Positions 1 to 8,198 of a stretch of DNA of 64,000 nt are shown here, one piece after another. Position 1 is the stretch's first letter. Each line of letters starts with the position of its first letter. The notes beneath the pieces were generated by a model. The model was given only the letters and a program-made list of their open reading frames with translations. It had not been told where the DNA came from and made no database searches. The translations under genes were made by a program, and so were the position numbers. Location: NCBI RefSeq assembly GCF_015221995.1, contig NZ_JADFFM010000001.1, forward strand, positions 2,294,001 to 2,358,000, given 5' to 3'. Origin of the DNA: Mucilaginibacter boryungensis. GTDB lineage: Bacteria; Bacteroidota; Bacteroidia; Sphingobacteriales; Sphingobacteriaceae.

Positions 1-478
1 ATGTTTGGGCATCGACAACGCAAATAATATCAGCGGAGTTTTTCACCACTACCGCGTAGTTCTGCAACTCAATATTCTTTTCCTTTATTTCGGCCTGACT
101 GCGCGCTAATTGGATAAATGCATCTACTTTGGCCGATGTAATGTACGGATCGAGTGGTTTATACAGATAATCGACGGCACCGGCGCCAAAACCTTTAACA
201 GCATACCTTGCTTCCTTAGATATAGCCGTAACAAAAATTACTAATATATCTTTGGTTTTAGGGTTAGCTTTTAACATTTCTACCAGTTCAAAGCCATCCA
301 TTTCGGGCATTTGAACATCAACAAGCGCTATAGCTATCTGGTTCTCCCATGCAATTTTTAAAGCTTCGTTGGGCGAGGTGGTTGAGAATATGCGGATGTC
401 ATAACGGTTCAACAAAGCCTCAAGGGCAATTATGTTTTCTTCCCGATCATCCACAACTAAAATATTTACAGGGGTCAT
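1..478 (-). CDS. Response regulator / PAS sensor protein (3' end outside window)
   Basis: The reading frame starts at an ATG at 478 and runs out of the window, so only about 159 residues are visible. They form a complete receiver domain: an acidic pair in VDDREEN near the start, the phospho-acceptor Asp in ALVDVQMPEMDG, Thr in FVTAIS and Lys in YLYKPLD. A short helical linker (AEIKEKNIELQN) and the opening of what looks like a PAS domain (NSADIICVVDAQ) follow. REC-PAS proteins of this kind usually end in a histidine kinase or output domain, but that part is not in the window. It lies 42 bases downstream of cheB and is probably cotranscribed with the CheB/CheR/hybrid-kinase genes. The receiver call is firm; the C-terminal domain is unknown. 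Confidence 0.85.
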   Translation of the reverse strand, partial: MTPVNILVVDDREENIIALEALLNRYDIRIFSTTSPNEALKIAWENQIAIALVDVQMPEMDGFELVEMLKANPKTKDILVIFVTAISKEARYAVKGFGAGAVDYLYKPLDPYITSAKVDAFIQLARSQAEIKEKNIELQNYAVVVKNSADIICVVDAQT

Positions 479-520
479 TTGCAGATACCTTTATTGTGAG
501 GTTTTTGTATTAATACGGAA

Positions 521-1108
521 TTATGTTTGTAATAGTTCAAATATATCATTATTGGATAAGGTATACGTTGCCGCGCCTGTTTGTATAGCAGCTAAAGGCA
601 TTTCCGACATTTCTGCCTCGTCCGGGTTTTGTACAATAGTTAACGCACCCGCATTTTTTAGCTTTAGTAACCCCGCTGCGCCATCCTGGTTAGCACCTGA
701 AAGTAGGATGGCGGTACAGTTTGGCCCGTAAACATCGGCAGCACTCTCAAATGTTACATCAATTGATGGCTTTGAATACCAAACAGCTTCTGATACATCC
801 AGACTAAACGTTTTCTCTTTTTCAATTAAACTATGATAGTTGGCCGGCGCAATGTAAATGGTGTTCTTTTCAATCACATCCTTATCCGCTATTTCACGCA
901 AGGACATACGGCTATTTTCAGCAAAGAGTTTTTCTATTTCGCTGAAAAAATTCTTTTTGCGATGTATTACAATAATTACGGCCTTATCCAATGCTATCGG
1001 GAAGTTTTTTACAGCGCGAAATATAAGTTTGAATGATCCGGCCGAGCCGCCAATCAGCACAATCGCCGAATTGTGCCACCGCTGAAGTATGTCGTTATTA
1101 AGCGCCAA
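521..1108 (-). CDS. cheB: Stand-alone CheB-type protein-glutamate methylesterase
   Basis: This 195-residue protein is a CheB methylesterase domain without the usual N-terminal receiver. The likely catalytic triad is visible: Ser22 in GGSAGS, His49 in IVIHRKK and Asp142 in SGANQDGA. CheB removes methyl groups from glutamates of chemoreceptors. In non-motile Bacteroidota, solo CheB beside CheR and a hybrid kinase is thought to modify the sensor rather than a flagellar receptor, which is inference here because no MCP, CheA or CheW gene is in the window. It overlaps the end of cheR by 11 bases, so the two are translationally coupled. The catalytic family is clear; the substrate is not. Confidence 0.88.
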   Translation of the reverse strand: MALNNDILQRWHNSAIVLIGGSAGSFKLIFRAVKNFPIALDKAVIIVIHRKKNFFSEIEKLFAENSRMSLREIADKDVIEKNTIYIAPANYHSLIEKEKTFSLDVSEAVWYSKPSIDVTFESAADVYGPNCTAILLSGANQDGAAGLLKLKNAGALTIVQNPDEAEMSEMPLAAIQTGAATYTLSNNDIFELLQT

Positions 1109-1952
1109 TTTTTTGATATATGTTTTCTTTTTGATTGATCACTTTGAACCTTCTCCTAAAAAAATCAGACCGGATAGCCTCTTTACTGCCTAAACATAAA
1201 AACCCTAACGGGCAAAGACTTTTGTAGAACAACTCCAATATTTTTTCCTGTAATCCCGATTCAAAGTAAATAAAAACATTGCGGCAACTTATCATCTGAA
1301 ACTCATTAAAAACAGTATCGGATATTAAATTATGTACTGAAAATAAAGTATTCTGTTTTATCTCGCTATGTATGCTGGCAGCATCATACATTATCGTAAA
1401 ATGATCGGTAAGCGTACCTGGCAAACCAGTATACTGGTAATTTTCAGTATAGCTTTTTATTTTACGCAGACTATAGATCCCCATGCGGGCCTCCTTAAGC
1501 ATCTCGGTATTAATATCAGTGCCGTAAATAAATGATTTATTGCGCAGGTTGGCTTCCTTTAATAATATAGCTAACGAATAAACTTCTTCGCCTGATGAGC
1601 AGCCCGCACTCCATATTTTAATATGCTGATAGGATGAAAGATAAGGCAGCACCTGGTTATGCAACGCTTTATAGAACAATGGATCACGAAACATTTCTGT
1701 AACGTTCACTGTAATTTCCTCTAAAAACTCCTGGAAGATTTGCTGGTCGTTTACCAGCAGGTGTTTTAGATCATAAAACGACATTTTTTTAAACTGCATA
1801 ATACGGGCCAGCCTTCGCTTTAATGAAGCCTTTGTATATTCAGAAAAATCGAACCCATGAACCTTTTTTATCAGGTCTATCAGTTCATGCAGTTGTGCTG
1901 TTGTTATATTGCCGTAAGCCGAAGTTTCATCCATGGTTATTTTTCCAGCCAA
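1098..1952 (-). CDS. cheR: CheR-type protein-glutamate methyltransferase
   Basis: The protein has 284 residues, typical for CheR, with an all-helical N-terminal domain (about residues 15-85) and a SAM-binding Rossmann domain. The SAM motif is WSAGCSSGEE (about 114-123); the TEMFRDP segment before it and the ISCRNVFIYF segment near the C-terminus are family hallmarks. It would transfer methyl groups from S-adenosylmethionine to glutamate side chains. The start overlaps the 3' end of the hybrid kinase gene by 16 bases; a second ATG six codons in (1934) would remove the overlap and is equally possible. It forms an operon with the kinase upstream and cheB downstream. Confidence 0.9.
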   Translation of the reverse strand: MAGKITMDETSAYGNITTAQLHELIDLIKKVHGFDFSEYTKASLKRRLARIMQFKKMSFYDLKHLLVNDQQIFQEFLEEITVNVTEMFRDPLFYKALHNQVLPYLSSYQHIKIWSAGCSSGEEVYSLAILLKEANLRNKSFIYGTDINTEMLKEARMGIYSLRKIKSYTENYQYTGLPGTLTDHFTIMYDAASIHSEIKQNTLFSVHNLISDTVFNEFQMISCRNVFIYFESGLQEKILELFYKSLCPLGFLCLGSKEAIRSDFFRRRFKVINQKENIYQKIGA

Positions 1953-4900
1953 AGCTGCATTAATGAAATAAGCCTGTCTATATCTACCGGTTTAGTGATA
2001 TAATCGCTCGCACCGGCAGCAATACATTTCTCCCGGTCATCTCTCATGGCTTTAGCTGTAAGTGCTATTACAGGTAACTTGGCCCATTTGTTTTGTTTAC
2101 GTATATGCCGTGTTGCTTCATAGCCGTCCATTTTAGGCATCATAATATCCATCAGCACAATATCAATGTCTCCAATTTTTTCCAGTTTAGCTATTGCTTC
2201 TTCGCCGTCGTTAGCAATTTCAACTTGCAGATCGTAGGTTTGCAATGCACTGGTCAGCGCAAAAATATTGCGCATATCATCATCAACCACCAATACTTTT
2301 TTCCCTTTTAACATTTCCTTGCCTTTTGAGACAGGGTTTGTTTTTGCGCCTGAAGCTGGTGTTGACGATGAAGTACGGATTTTATGCAAAAAAAGGTTCA
2401 CCTCGTCAATTAACCTATCCGATGACTTGCTGGTTTTTACAACCATGGCGTTGGCATACTGCATTAACCGGTTAACCGAAGTTTTATCCAATTCCATAGC
2501 CGTGTTTACAATAACCGGCAAACTGCTGAATTTTTCTATACCCTTAATTTTGTCCAGCAAGTCAAGCCCTGATATATCCGGCAGATTCAAATCCAATATT
2601 ACGCACTGGTAATCATTCTGTTGTAACATATCAAATGCCGATGCGCCATCAAAAGCCTGGTCAACAGCTATACCCTGTTTTTCCATCATTTCACGCAAAG
2701 CTTCACTTTGTGCTTCATGGTCCTCTACCAACAATATCTGTTTAAACGCTACACCGCTTTGTGTAACCATTTCATTAAATAACTTGTCCAGTGTGGCTGT
2801 ATCTATCGGCTTTTTCATAAAGCTGATAGCGCCCTCTTTACGGACACGGTTAGCCGCGGCTTCGCCTGCTGACATTAAATGCACAGGCACACCTGCTGTT
2901 TCCGGCGAGTTTTTCAACTCTTTCAATATCTGCCACCCGTCTTTACCAGGCAGCATAATATCCAATATTACCGCATCGGGCTGGCTCTCTTTAATAGTCT
3001 CAAAAGCATGAGTGCCCTCATTTATAACTATAGCTTTATAACCATGGTCGCGGGCATAATCTTTTAATATATCGGCAAAGTTTTTGTCGTCTTCAACAAT
3101 TACTACCAGGGCTTCTTTTTTGGGATCTTTGCGCGCTATCTGGTCGGCGGGTTTTAAAAATTCCTTAACAGGTTTAAATGTTTCGGCTGTTTGTACAAAA
3201 TCTTCCTGGTTTAAATTTTCAGCAGCCTCAAACGGGATGGTAAGCGTAAATTCACTGCCTTTACCCTGTTCGCTTTTCACGCTTATCCGTCCGCCCAATA
3301 AATTAGCTAACTCCCGGCTGATGGATAGGCCCAAACCTGTCCCACCGTATTTGCGGCTTGTTGAACCATCTGCTTGCTGGAATGCTTCAAATATCAGCCT
3401 TTGCTTTTCGGGATGGATACCTATACCGGTATCTTTAATAGTAAAGCTAATTGTTTTGGGCGCTTCGCCCGGTGTAACATTAATAAATATCGAACCGTTT
3501 TCAGGCGTAAATTTAAACGCGTTCGACAGCATATTTTTTATTACCTGTTCCACCCGCATTTTATCTGTATAGATACGATCGGGTATATCTTTAGTGATTG
3601 TGGATTTAAAGGTGATCTTCTTATTGGCAGCCACTTCAGCAAAAAGCAATTCCATATCGTGCAATATGCCTTTTACTTCAACCTGGTCATTCATCATTTC
3701 CAGCTTGCCCGATTCTATTTTTGACAGGTCGAGAATGTCATTAATGAGCGTAAGCAAATCATTACCGGCATTAAATATCACACTGGCGTACTTTATCTGA
3801 TCCTCTGATAGGTTATCGCCTTTATTATCCTTCAATATCCTTGCCAGCACTAAAATACTGTTCAATGGCGTGCGCAGTTCATGGCTCATGTTGGCCAAAA
3901 ATTCCGATTTATATTTACCGGTGGCTTCCAATTCCTGTACCTTAAGGTTTATTGACGCGCGCGCCTCCTCAATGGCCTGGTTCTTTTCTTCTAACAGGCT
4001 GGCTTTTTCTTCTAATTCGGCGTTGATTGTACGTAGCTCCTCCTGCTGTACCCGCAACTCTTCTTCCGAAGCCTGAAGCATTTCTGTTTTGTTAAGCAAC
4101 TCTTCATTTGTAACACGCATTTCTTCTTGCTGTGCTTCCAATTCCTCGGCTTGCTGCTGGGTCTCTTCAAACAAGTCGTGCATTATAGTACGCGCCTGCG
4201 CTGTATTTATGGCAATACCTACATCGTTAGCAGTGGCTATAATATAGTCGTGTATATTTGTTGATATCTGGTTTTGATAAGCAACTTCAATTACCCCTTT
4301 CAATTTTTTATCAAAAAAGAATGGTACGATCATAATCTCCACCAATTCCTGGCTGATAATTGAGGTTTCCAGTTCTAACTTATCGTTTAACGTACCTTTA
4401 ATTACAGTTGCTTTTTGATCTTTAGCTACCTGTCCAAGCCATCCTTCTGATAGTTTTATCTTTTTCTTGATCAGCCCTAAATCATGGAACGCATAATAGG
4501 CGTATAAATCCAGCGATTCTGTTGGTTCATCAAACAAATAAAGGGTACCAGAAATAGCGTTAGTATATTTACAAATTTCAGATAATACGCTCTGCGATAG
4601 TTCTTTTTCGCTTTGCTGGCCCTGCATTCTTTCATTTAATAAACCGGTACCTGTTAATAACCAGTTTTTAGCTTCGTTTTCGGCTAAAACTTTTTCCAGT
4701 TCAATATTGGTTACCCGTATTTCTTCTTCGGCCTTTTTCTGTTGCGCAAATGTTTTTTGTATATAAAAGAATAGTAGCAATACTACACATATAACAATAA
4801 GACCGCCTGCAAAAATTGCTGATATTGCCTGTTTGGCTGCGCTATCTGTCGACGCTTTTCGGATGTTTAGTAAACGCGTTTCCTCATTAACAATTTTACC

Positions 4901-5374
4901 AACAAAGTACCTGGCCTTATCCATATAAACTTTACCACGGCCATCCTGCATCCTTGTTCGGGCATCATCAAAACTCTTACTACGGGCATCGTCAATTATT
5001 GCTGCTAATTCTGATTTTTTTAATAAGGCATATTTATTAAGAGAGTCGACATTAGCTTTCTGTGCAGGACTATCATTCACCATGTTGGCCAATGTTTGTA
5101 TAGCATCAGATACCTGGAAAATTGACTTGGTGTAAGGATCCAGAAAGTTTTCGCGGGAAGTAGCAATATAACCGCGCTGACCTGTTTCTCCATCAAGCAA
5201 AAGCAACTGTACTTTATTGGCCGTTTGTATAACAGCTTCGGTATGCGACACCCGGCTTTGGTCGTCCTTTAATTGATCGATACTATTATAAGAGAAATAA
5301 AACACCCCGAATACTAATATCAACGAAATTATAAAGCCCAGTAATACCTGGTTCCGGAAAGAGAATTTAAGCAT
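1937..5374 (-). CDS. Hybrid sensor histidine kinase: CHASE3-GAF-HisKA-HATPase with three receivers
   Basis: The product is an inner-membrane sensor kinase of 1145 residues. Two transmembrane helices (about 8-29 and 184-205) enclose a CHASE3-like extracytoplasmic domain. A GAF domain (about 255-395), a long Glu/Gln-rich coiled coil (400-485), HisKA with phospho-acceptor His498 in MSHELRTP, and an HATPase domain with DTGIGI and GGTGLGL follow. Three receivers carry phospho-accepting Asp805, Asp928 and Asp1076. Three receivers in series suggest a branched or buffered phosphorelay, since no separate Hpt domain is visible. It heads the cheR-cheB group and probably receives or transmits the methylation signal; the ligand is unknown. 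Confidence 0.93.
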   Translation of the reverse strand: MLKFSFRNQVLLGFIISLILVFGVFYFSYNSIDQLKDDQSRVSHTEAVIQTANKVQLLLLDGETGQRGYIATSRENFLDPYTKSIFQVSDAIQTLANMVNDSPAQKANVDSLNKYALLKKSELAAIIDDARSKSFDDARTRMQDGRGKVYMDKARYFVGKIVNEETRLLNIRKASTDSAAKQAISAIFAGGLIVICVVLLLFFYIQKTFAQQKKAEEEIRVTNIELEKVLAENEAKNWLLTGTGLLNERMQGQQSEKELSQSVLSEICKYTNAISGTLYLFDEPTESLDLYAYYAFHDLGLIKKKIKLSEGWLGQVAKDQKATVIKGTLNDKLELETSIISQELVEIMIVPFFFDKKLKGVIEVAYQNQISTNIHDYIIATANDVGIAINTAQARTIMHDLFEETQQQAEELEAQQEEMRVTNEELLNKTEMLQASEEELRVQQEELRTINAELEEKASLLEEKNQAIEEARASINLKVQELEATGKYKSEFLANMSHELRTPLNSILVLARILKDNKGDNLSEDQIKYASVIFNAGNDLLTLINDILDLSKIESGKLEMMNDQVEVKGILHDMELLFAEVAANKKITFKSTITKDIPDRIYTDKMRVEQVIKNMLSNAFKFTPENGSIFINVTPGEAPKTISFTIKDTGIGIHPEKQRLIFEAFQQADGSTSRKYGGTGLGLSISRELANLLGGRISVKSEQGKGSEFTLTIPFEAAENLNQEDFVQTAETFKPVKEFLKPADQIARKDPKKEALVVIVEDDKNFADILKDYARDHGYKAIVINEGTHAFETIKESQPDAVILDIMLPGKDGWQILKELKNSPETAGVPVHLMSAGEAAANRVRKEGAISFMKKPIDTATLDKLFNEMVTQSGVAFKQILLVEDHEAQSEALREMMEKQGIAVDQAFDGASAFDMLQQNDYQCVILDLNLPDISGLDLLDKIKGIEKFSSLPVIVNTAMELDKTSVNRLMQYANAMVVKTSKSSDRLIDEVNLFLHKIRTSSSTPASGAKTNPVSKGKEMLKGKKVLVVDDDMRNIFALTSALQTYDLQVEIANDGEEAIAKLEKIGDIDIVLMDIMMPKMDGYEATRHIRKQNKWAKLPVIALTAKAMRDDREKCIAAGASDYITKPVDIDRLISLMQLWLEK

Positions 5375-5461
5375 TTACAATGATTTAGTTTTTAAACTAT
5401 TTACGACGAAGCAACACATTTAAGCAAATTAAGTTTTTATACTTAGGCTATCAAGTATGCC

Positions 5462-5887
5462 TTACTTTTCTTTGTTGACCGGGGGCACCGCACTCCTTTT
5501 AGTTGTAAACACGCCTATAATAGCTAATATTGGCCCGCCAAACAACAGGAACCACCCCCATTTAAACCTAATTTGCCGGGTAAGGAACCCAACAATTGAT
5601 TTGAAAGGAATAAAACCAAAAAAATGATGAATTTTAAATAGCGCGGCAATGTATAACACAATTACCAATATAAGCGCAAACCATGCGCACAACCTAACAA
5701 TAGCCCGCTGACGTAATATAATCCCTAAAATACCAATAACGCCTATTAGTAATAATAATAGCCCGTAAGGTTGATTTAGCTGATACAGATCAAAACTACG
5801 CAGCCCAAACGGCCGCAATAATGGGCAATAGGTTGCAGCAATCAGCACTACAAACCCTGCAAATGATAAATATGATTTGGTTGGCAT
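5462..5887 (-). CDS. Small integral membrane protein of unknown function
   Basis: I do not recognise this 141-residue protein. Four hydrophobic stretches fit transmembrane helices: about 8-24, 42-58, 65-84 and 111-128. A basic segment (TRQIRFKW) precedes the last helix and the C-terminal tail is charged. It lies 37 bases downstream of the desaturase gene on the same strand and 87 bases upstream of the hybrid kinase, so it could share a transcript with the desaturase. No enzymatic motif is visible. The membrane location is well supported by hydrophobicity; everything else is open. Confidence 0.65.
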   Translation of the reverse strand: MPTKSYLSFAGFVVLIAATYCPLLRPFGLRSFDLYQLNQPYGLLLLLIGVIGILGIILRQRAIVRLCAWFALILVIVLYIAALFKIHHFFGFIPFKSIVGFLTRQIRFKWGWFLLFGGPILAIIGVFTTKRSAVPPVNKEK

Positions 5888-5924
5888 ATCAAATTAGTGA
5901 TATGCCAAAGATATAATAAATAGT

Positions 5925-6920
5925 TTATTGTGGTAAGCCGTTATAGGGCTGGGATGCCGATATGGAGCCCCTGTCCTTCCTTAAGATACGGTTGAATAAT
6001 GAGATTTCCCTATCAAACAAAAAGCGCAGCCAAAGCTTTGTCCATGATTTATGATAAAGCAGATTATCGTAATAATTTGGCGCGGTCGATTTTATTTCGG
6101 GCAATTTATTCCATGGGATAGATGGAAAATCGTGATGCTCGTTATGATAACCTACGTTAAACGATACGGTATTTAATACACCGTAATAGCTATAGGTTTC
6201 CTGCTCTTCGTTATGTGTTAAATAGTGCTCCTGTACCCAACGTGCACCCAGCGGATGCAAACCAACAGAGAAAGAGAAGCTTAATAACAAGTAAGCTACG
6301 CCATGCCAGCCAAAGAAATACCACATTACAGCGGTAAAAGCAACCTGTATAAAAAAGTTGGTAACAACCCAGCCATCAACACTTTTGATCTCTTTCAGGC
6401 GCGATAAGCGAAAGAATTGAAATAAAGGAAAAAATAACAACCATATTGCTTTACCAAAAAAGTTGTTATTGATCAGTTTTGCTTCCCATTTGCTTGGCAA
6501 ATCGGCATCCAGTTCATGTACACCCTGGAAAGAATGATGCTTCAAATGAAAATGCTCAAATGATATAGCACTTGGGAATATTTGTGGCAAGTTAGCTATC
6601 ATACTGGCCCAGCGATTTAACGATCGTTTTTTAAATAATAACTGATGCGTACATTCGTGTATCATTACAAACAACGAATGATCTGCAAAGGCGCCTAAAA
6701 AGTAAGCTACGGCAAATACCACCCACCACGATTGTGCCGATACCAGCCAGGCAGCAATTATTTGGAATGCTACCAAACCCAATATCGCGAATATCGTATA
6801 GGGGTTTTTTCCTATCAGATTACGCAGGTGCGGGTATTCCTTTAAAATTTGTTTGGTACGGGTTTTATGTGGTTCAGAGTATTGTGCGTGGATAAAATCA
6901 GACTTTTTTTTAGCTGCCAT
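5925..6920 (-). CDS. Membrane fatty-acid desaturase, dihydroceramide delta-4 desaturase (DEGS1) type
   Basis: This 331-residue membrane di-iron desaturase has the three histidine boxes HECTH (88-92), HLKHH (125-129) and HNEHH (259-263). Beyond the boxes it resembles animal DEGS1: the N-terminal EPHKTRTKQILKEYPHLRNL block, the ETYSYYG segment at about 241 and GYHNEHHDFPSIP at the third box all match the DEGS1 pattern. DEGS1 inserts the 4,5-trans double bond into dihydroceramide. Sphingobacteriaceae do make sphingolipids, so a sphingoid-base or ceramide substrate is plausible, but this is inference from resemblance recalled by eye. A generic acyl-chain desaturase is the alternative. It is transcribed divergently from the outer-membrane gene and is followed by a small membrane protein. 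Confidence 0.88.
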   Translation of the reverse strand: MAAKKKSDFIHAQYSEPHKTRTKQILKEYPHLRNLIGKNPYTIFAILGLVAFQIIAAWLVSAQSWWVVFAVAYFLGAFADHSLFVMIHECTHQLLFKKRSLNRWASMIANLPQIFPSAISFEHFHLKHHSFQGVHELDADLPSKWEAKLINNNFFGKAIWLLFFPLFQFFRLSRLKEIKSVDGWVVTNFFIQVAFTAVMWYFFGWHGVAYLLLSFSFSVGLHPLGARWVQEHYLTHNEEQETYSYYGVLNTVSFNVGYHNEHHDFPSIPWNKLPEIKSTAPNYYDNLLYHKSWTKLWLRFLFDREISLFNRILRKDRGSISASQPYNGLPQ

Positions 6921-7122
6921 AAATCAGTTTATAATTCAATTAGTTTTAGTGGGAGTATTATTAATTAACGTTGTAAGATGGTTAAATATTGGTTTGTTTC
7001 AAAAAAATACTAAGAAAAAAAATTAATACATAGTTAAAATAAATTACAATCGTTTAATAATCAATTATTTATTACCTAATAAATTTGGCGGGGTTTTTCC
7101 AATCTCTTAGGCTAATAATGCG

Positions 7123-7156
7123 TTGTAAGTAAATAGGTTTGTAAAATTACTTACAA
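7123..7156. repeat. 10-bp perfect inverted repeat upstream of the desaturase gene
   Basis: TTGTAAGTAA and its exact complement TTACTTACAA are separated by 14 bases. The repeat lies about 200 bases upstream of the desaturase start. It could be a dimeric regulator site or an RNA hairpin in the desaturase leader. It has no T-tract, so it is not a terminator. Confidence 0.5.
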
Positions 7157-7208
7157 TTTCAGCAGTGATAAAGGTACCAAATAAAACCTTGTTGACCACA
7201 AAAATCAT

Positions 7209-7300
7209 AAAAAAATCCCCTGCCTGGCGGCAGGGGATTCGGTTACAACTTCCTCAAGTTGTAACCAACCTAAACCTTATCACACTCCTATAACGATAAA
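7209..7300 (-). ncRNA. Candidate small RNA: two hairpins ending in an intrinsic terminator (copy 1)
   Basis: Read on the minus strand, a conserved GATAAGGTTTAGGTTGGTTA stretch leads into a hairpin with 11-bp perfect arms (7241-7251 and 7256-7266). A second, GC-rich hairpin (7215-7224 with 7229-7238, TGGC loop) follows, with a run of six or seven T. The last part is a textbook Rho-independent terminator. The same order of elements recurs near 15.5 kb. The 5' end is a guess, as no clear promoter was found. It may instead be a leader or attenuator for the desaturase gene about 290 bases downstream. Confidence 0.45.
7215..7238 (-). terminator. Intrinsic terminator (minus strand)
   Basis: ATCCCCTGCC pairs perfectly with GGCAGGGGAT around a four-base loop, and the minus-strand product continues into a T-run. 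It closes the candidate small RNA. Confidence 0.75.
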
Positions 7301-7433
7301 TATTACTATTTGGTTTCCTTGACGGCATATTTTTTTCATGCGCTTTTACCCGTTTGCAAAATTTTCCTTACAAACTATCCCGCTTGTTTTTAATAATTAC
7401 TTTTAAATCAATATTATACTTCATTAGTAAAAC

Positions 7434-8198
7434 ATGGCCAAACCTTTACAAATCATTATTTTATTTTTACTTTTTACTTTAGTTGTTAAAGCCCAGGACA
7501 ATTACGAAATACAAGTTTATGGCTCGGAAACAGTTGAAAAAGGCCACACCATGCTTGAATTGCATAGCAACTATACTTCAAATGGTAGTAAGTTTGCAGC
7601 CGGGGGGATATTGCCGACCAATCATGTTTTTCATGAAACTATTGAAATTACTCATGGATGGACAACCTGGTTCGAAACAGGGTTCTATTTTTTCAATTCG
7701 GTTGGTAGTGATGGGCGGACCGGCTATGTTGGTTCACATTTAAGACCCCGCGTAGCCGCACCCGATGCCTGGCATTGGCCTGTTGGTGTAAGTATTTCTA
7801 CTGAATTTGGGTTTCAAAAAGCGGCATTTGCGGGTAGTACTTTTGATTTAGAGATAAGGCCCATAATTGATAAAAAATGGAGTAAACTTTACCTATCATT
7901 CAACCCAACGCTGGGGAAAAGCTTTGCAGGTGAAGATGCTGACATAGGATTTGTTTTTGAACCCAACCTTAAAGCCAGCTATGATATTACCAAAGTTGTA
8001 GCCCTGGGGTTTGAATATTACGGTGCTACCGGCCGGTTTTTTCACTACTCACCTATCCAGCAGCAGGAACATGCTTTATATATAGCTACCGATTTAAATT
8101 TTAGCGCCAACTGGGAATTTAATGCGGGCTATGGCTGGGGATTAACCGACAGCGGGGACCGGGGGATCATAAAGATCATTTTAGGACGGCGCTTTTAA
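7434..8198 (+). CDS. Predicted outer-membrane beta-barrel protein of unknown function
   Basis: The protein has 254 residues. A signal peptide (MAKPLQIIILFLLFTLVVKAQ) ends near residue 21. The mature part alternates polar and aromatic residues in short segments, as in beta-barrels, and the chain ends in GRRF; a C-terminal aromatic residue is typical of proteins inserted by the BAM complex. No catalytic motif is recognised. The stop codon directly abuts the stop of the convergent HAD gene with no intergenic base. The outer-membrane call rests on overall composition and the termini, so it is moderate. Confidence 0.65.
   Translation: MAKPLQIIILFLLFTLVVKAQDNYEIQVYGSETVEKGHTMLELHSNYTSNGSKFAAGGILPTNHVFHETIEITHGWTTWFETGFYFFNSVGSDGRTGYVGSHLRPRVAAPDAWHWPVGVSISTEFGFQKAAFAGSTFDLEIRPIIDKKWSKLYLSFNPTLGKSFAGEDADIGFVFEPNLKASYDITKVVALGFEYYGATGRFFHYSPIQQQEHALYIATDLNFSANWEFNAGYGWGLTDSGDRGIIKIILGRRF

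Larger units (their letters stand above)
6921..7433. other. Divergent intergenic region between desaturase and outer-membrane protein
   Basis: This AT-rich gap of 513 bases separates two divergent genes and must hold both promoters. No protein-coding frame is convincing. It contains a 10-bp perfect inverted repeat (7123-7156) and a paired-hairpin element ending in a minus-strand intrinsic terminator (about 7209-7300). A terminator inside a divergent gap implies a separate short transcript, or attenuation of the desaturase mRNA. Confidence 0.7.

Noticed and set aside
194..478. Window-edge gene as a plain single-domain response regulator
   Set aside because: The frame continues past the receiver into a linker and PAS-like start, so it is a longer protein cut by the window edge.
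3084..3572. 162-codon frame antisense to the hybrid kinase
   Set aside because: It mirrors conserved receiver and ATPase codons of the true gene and has no family features.
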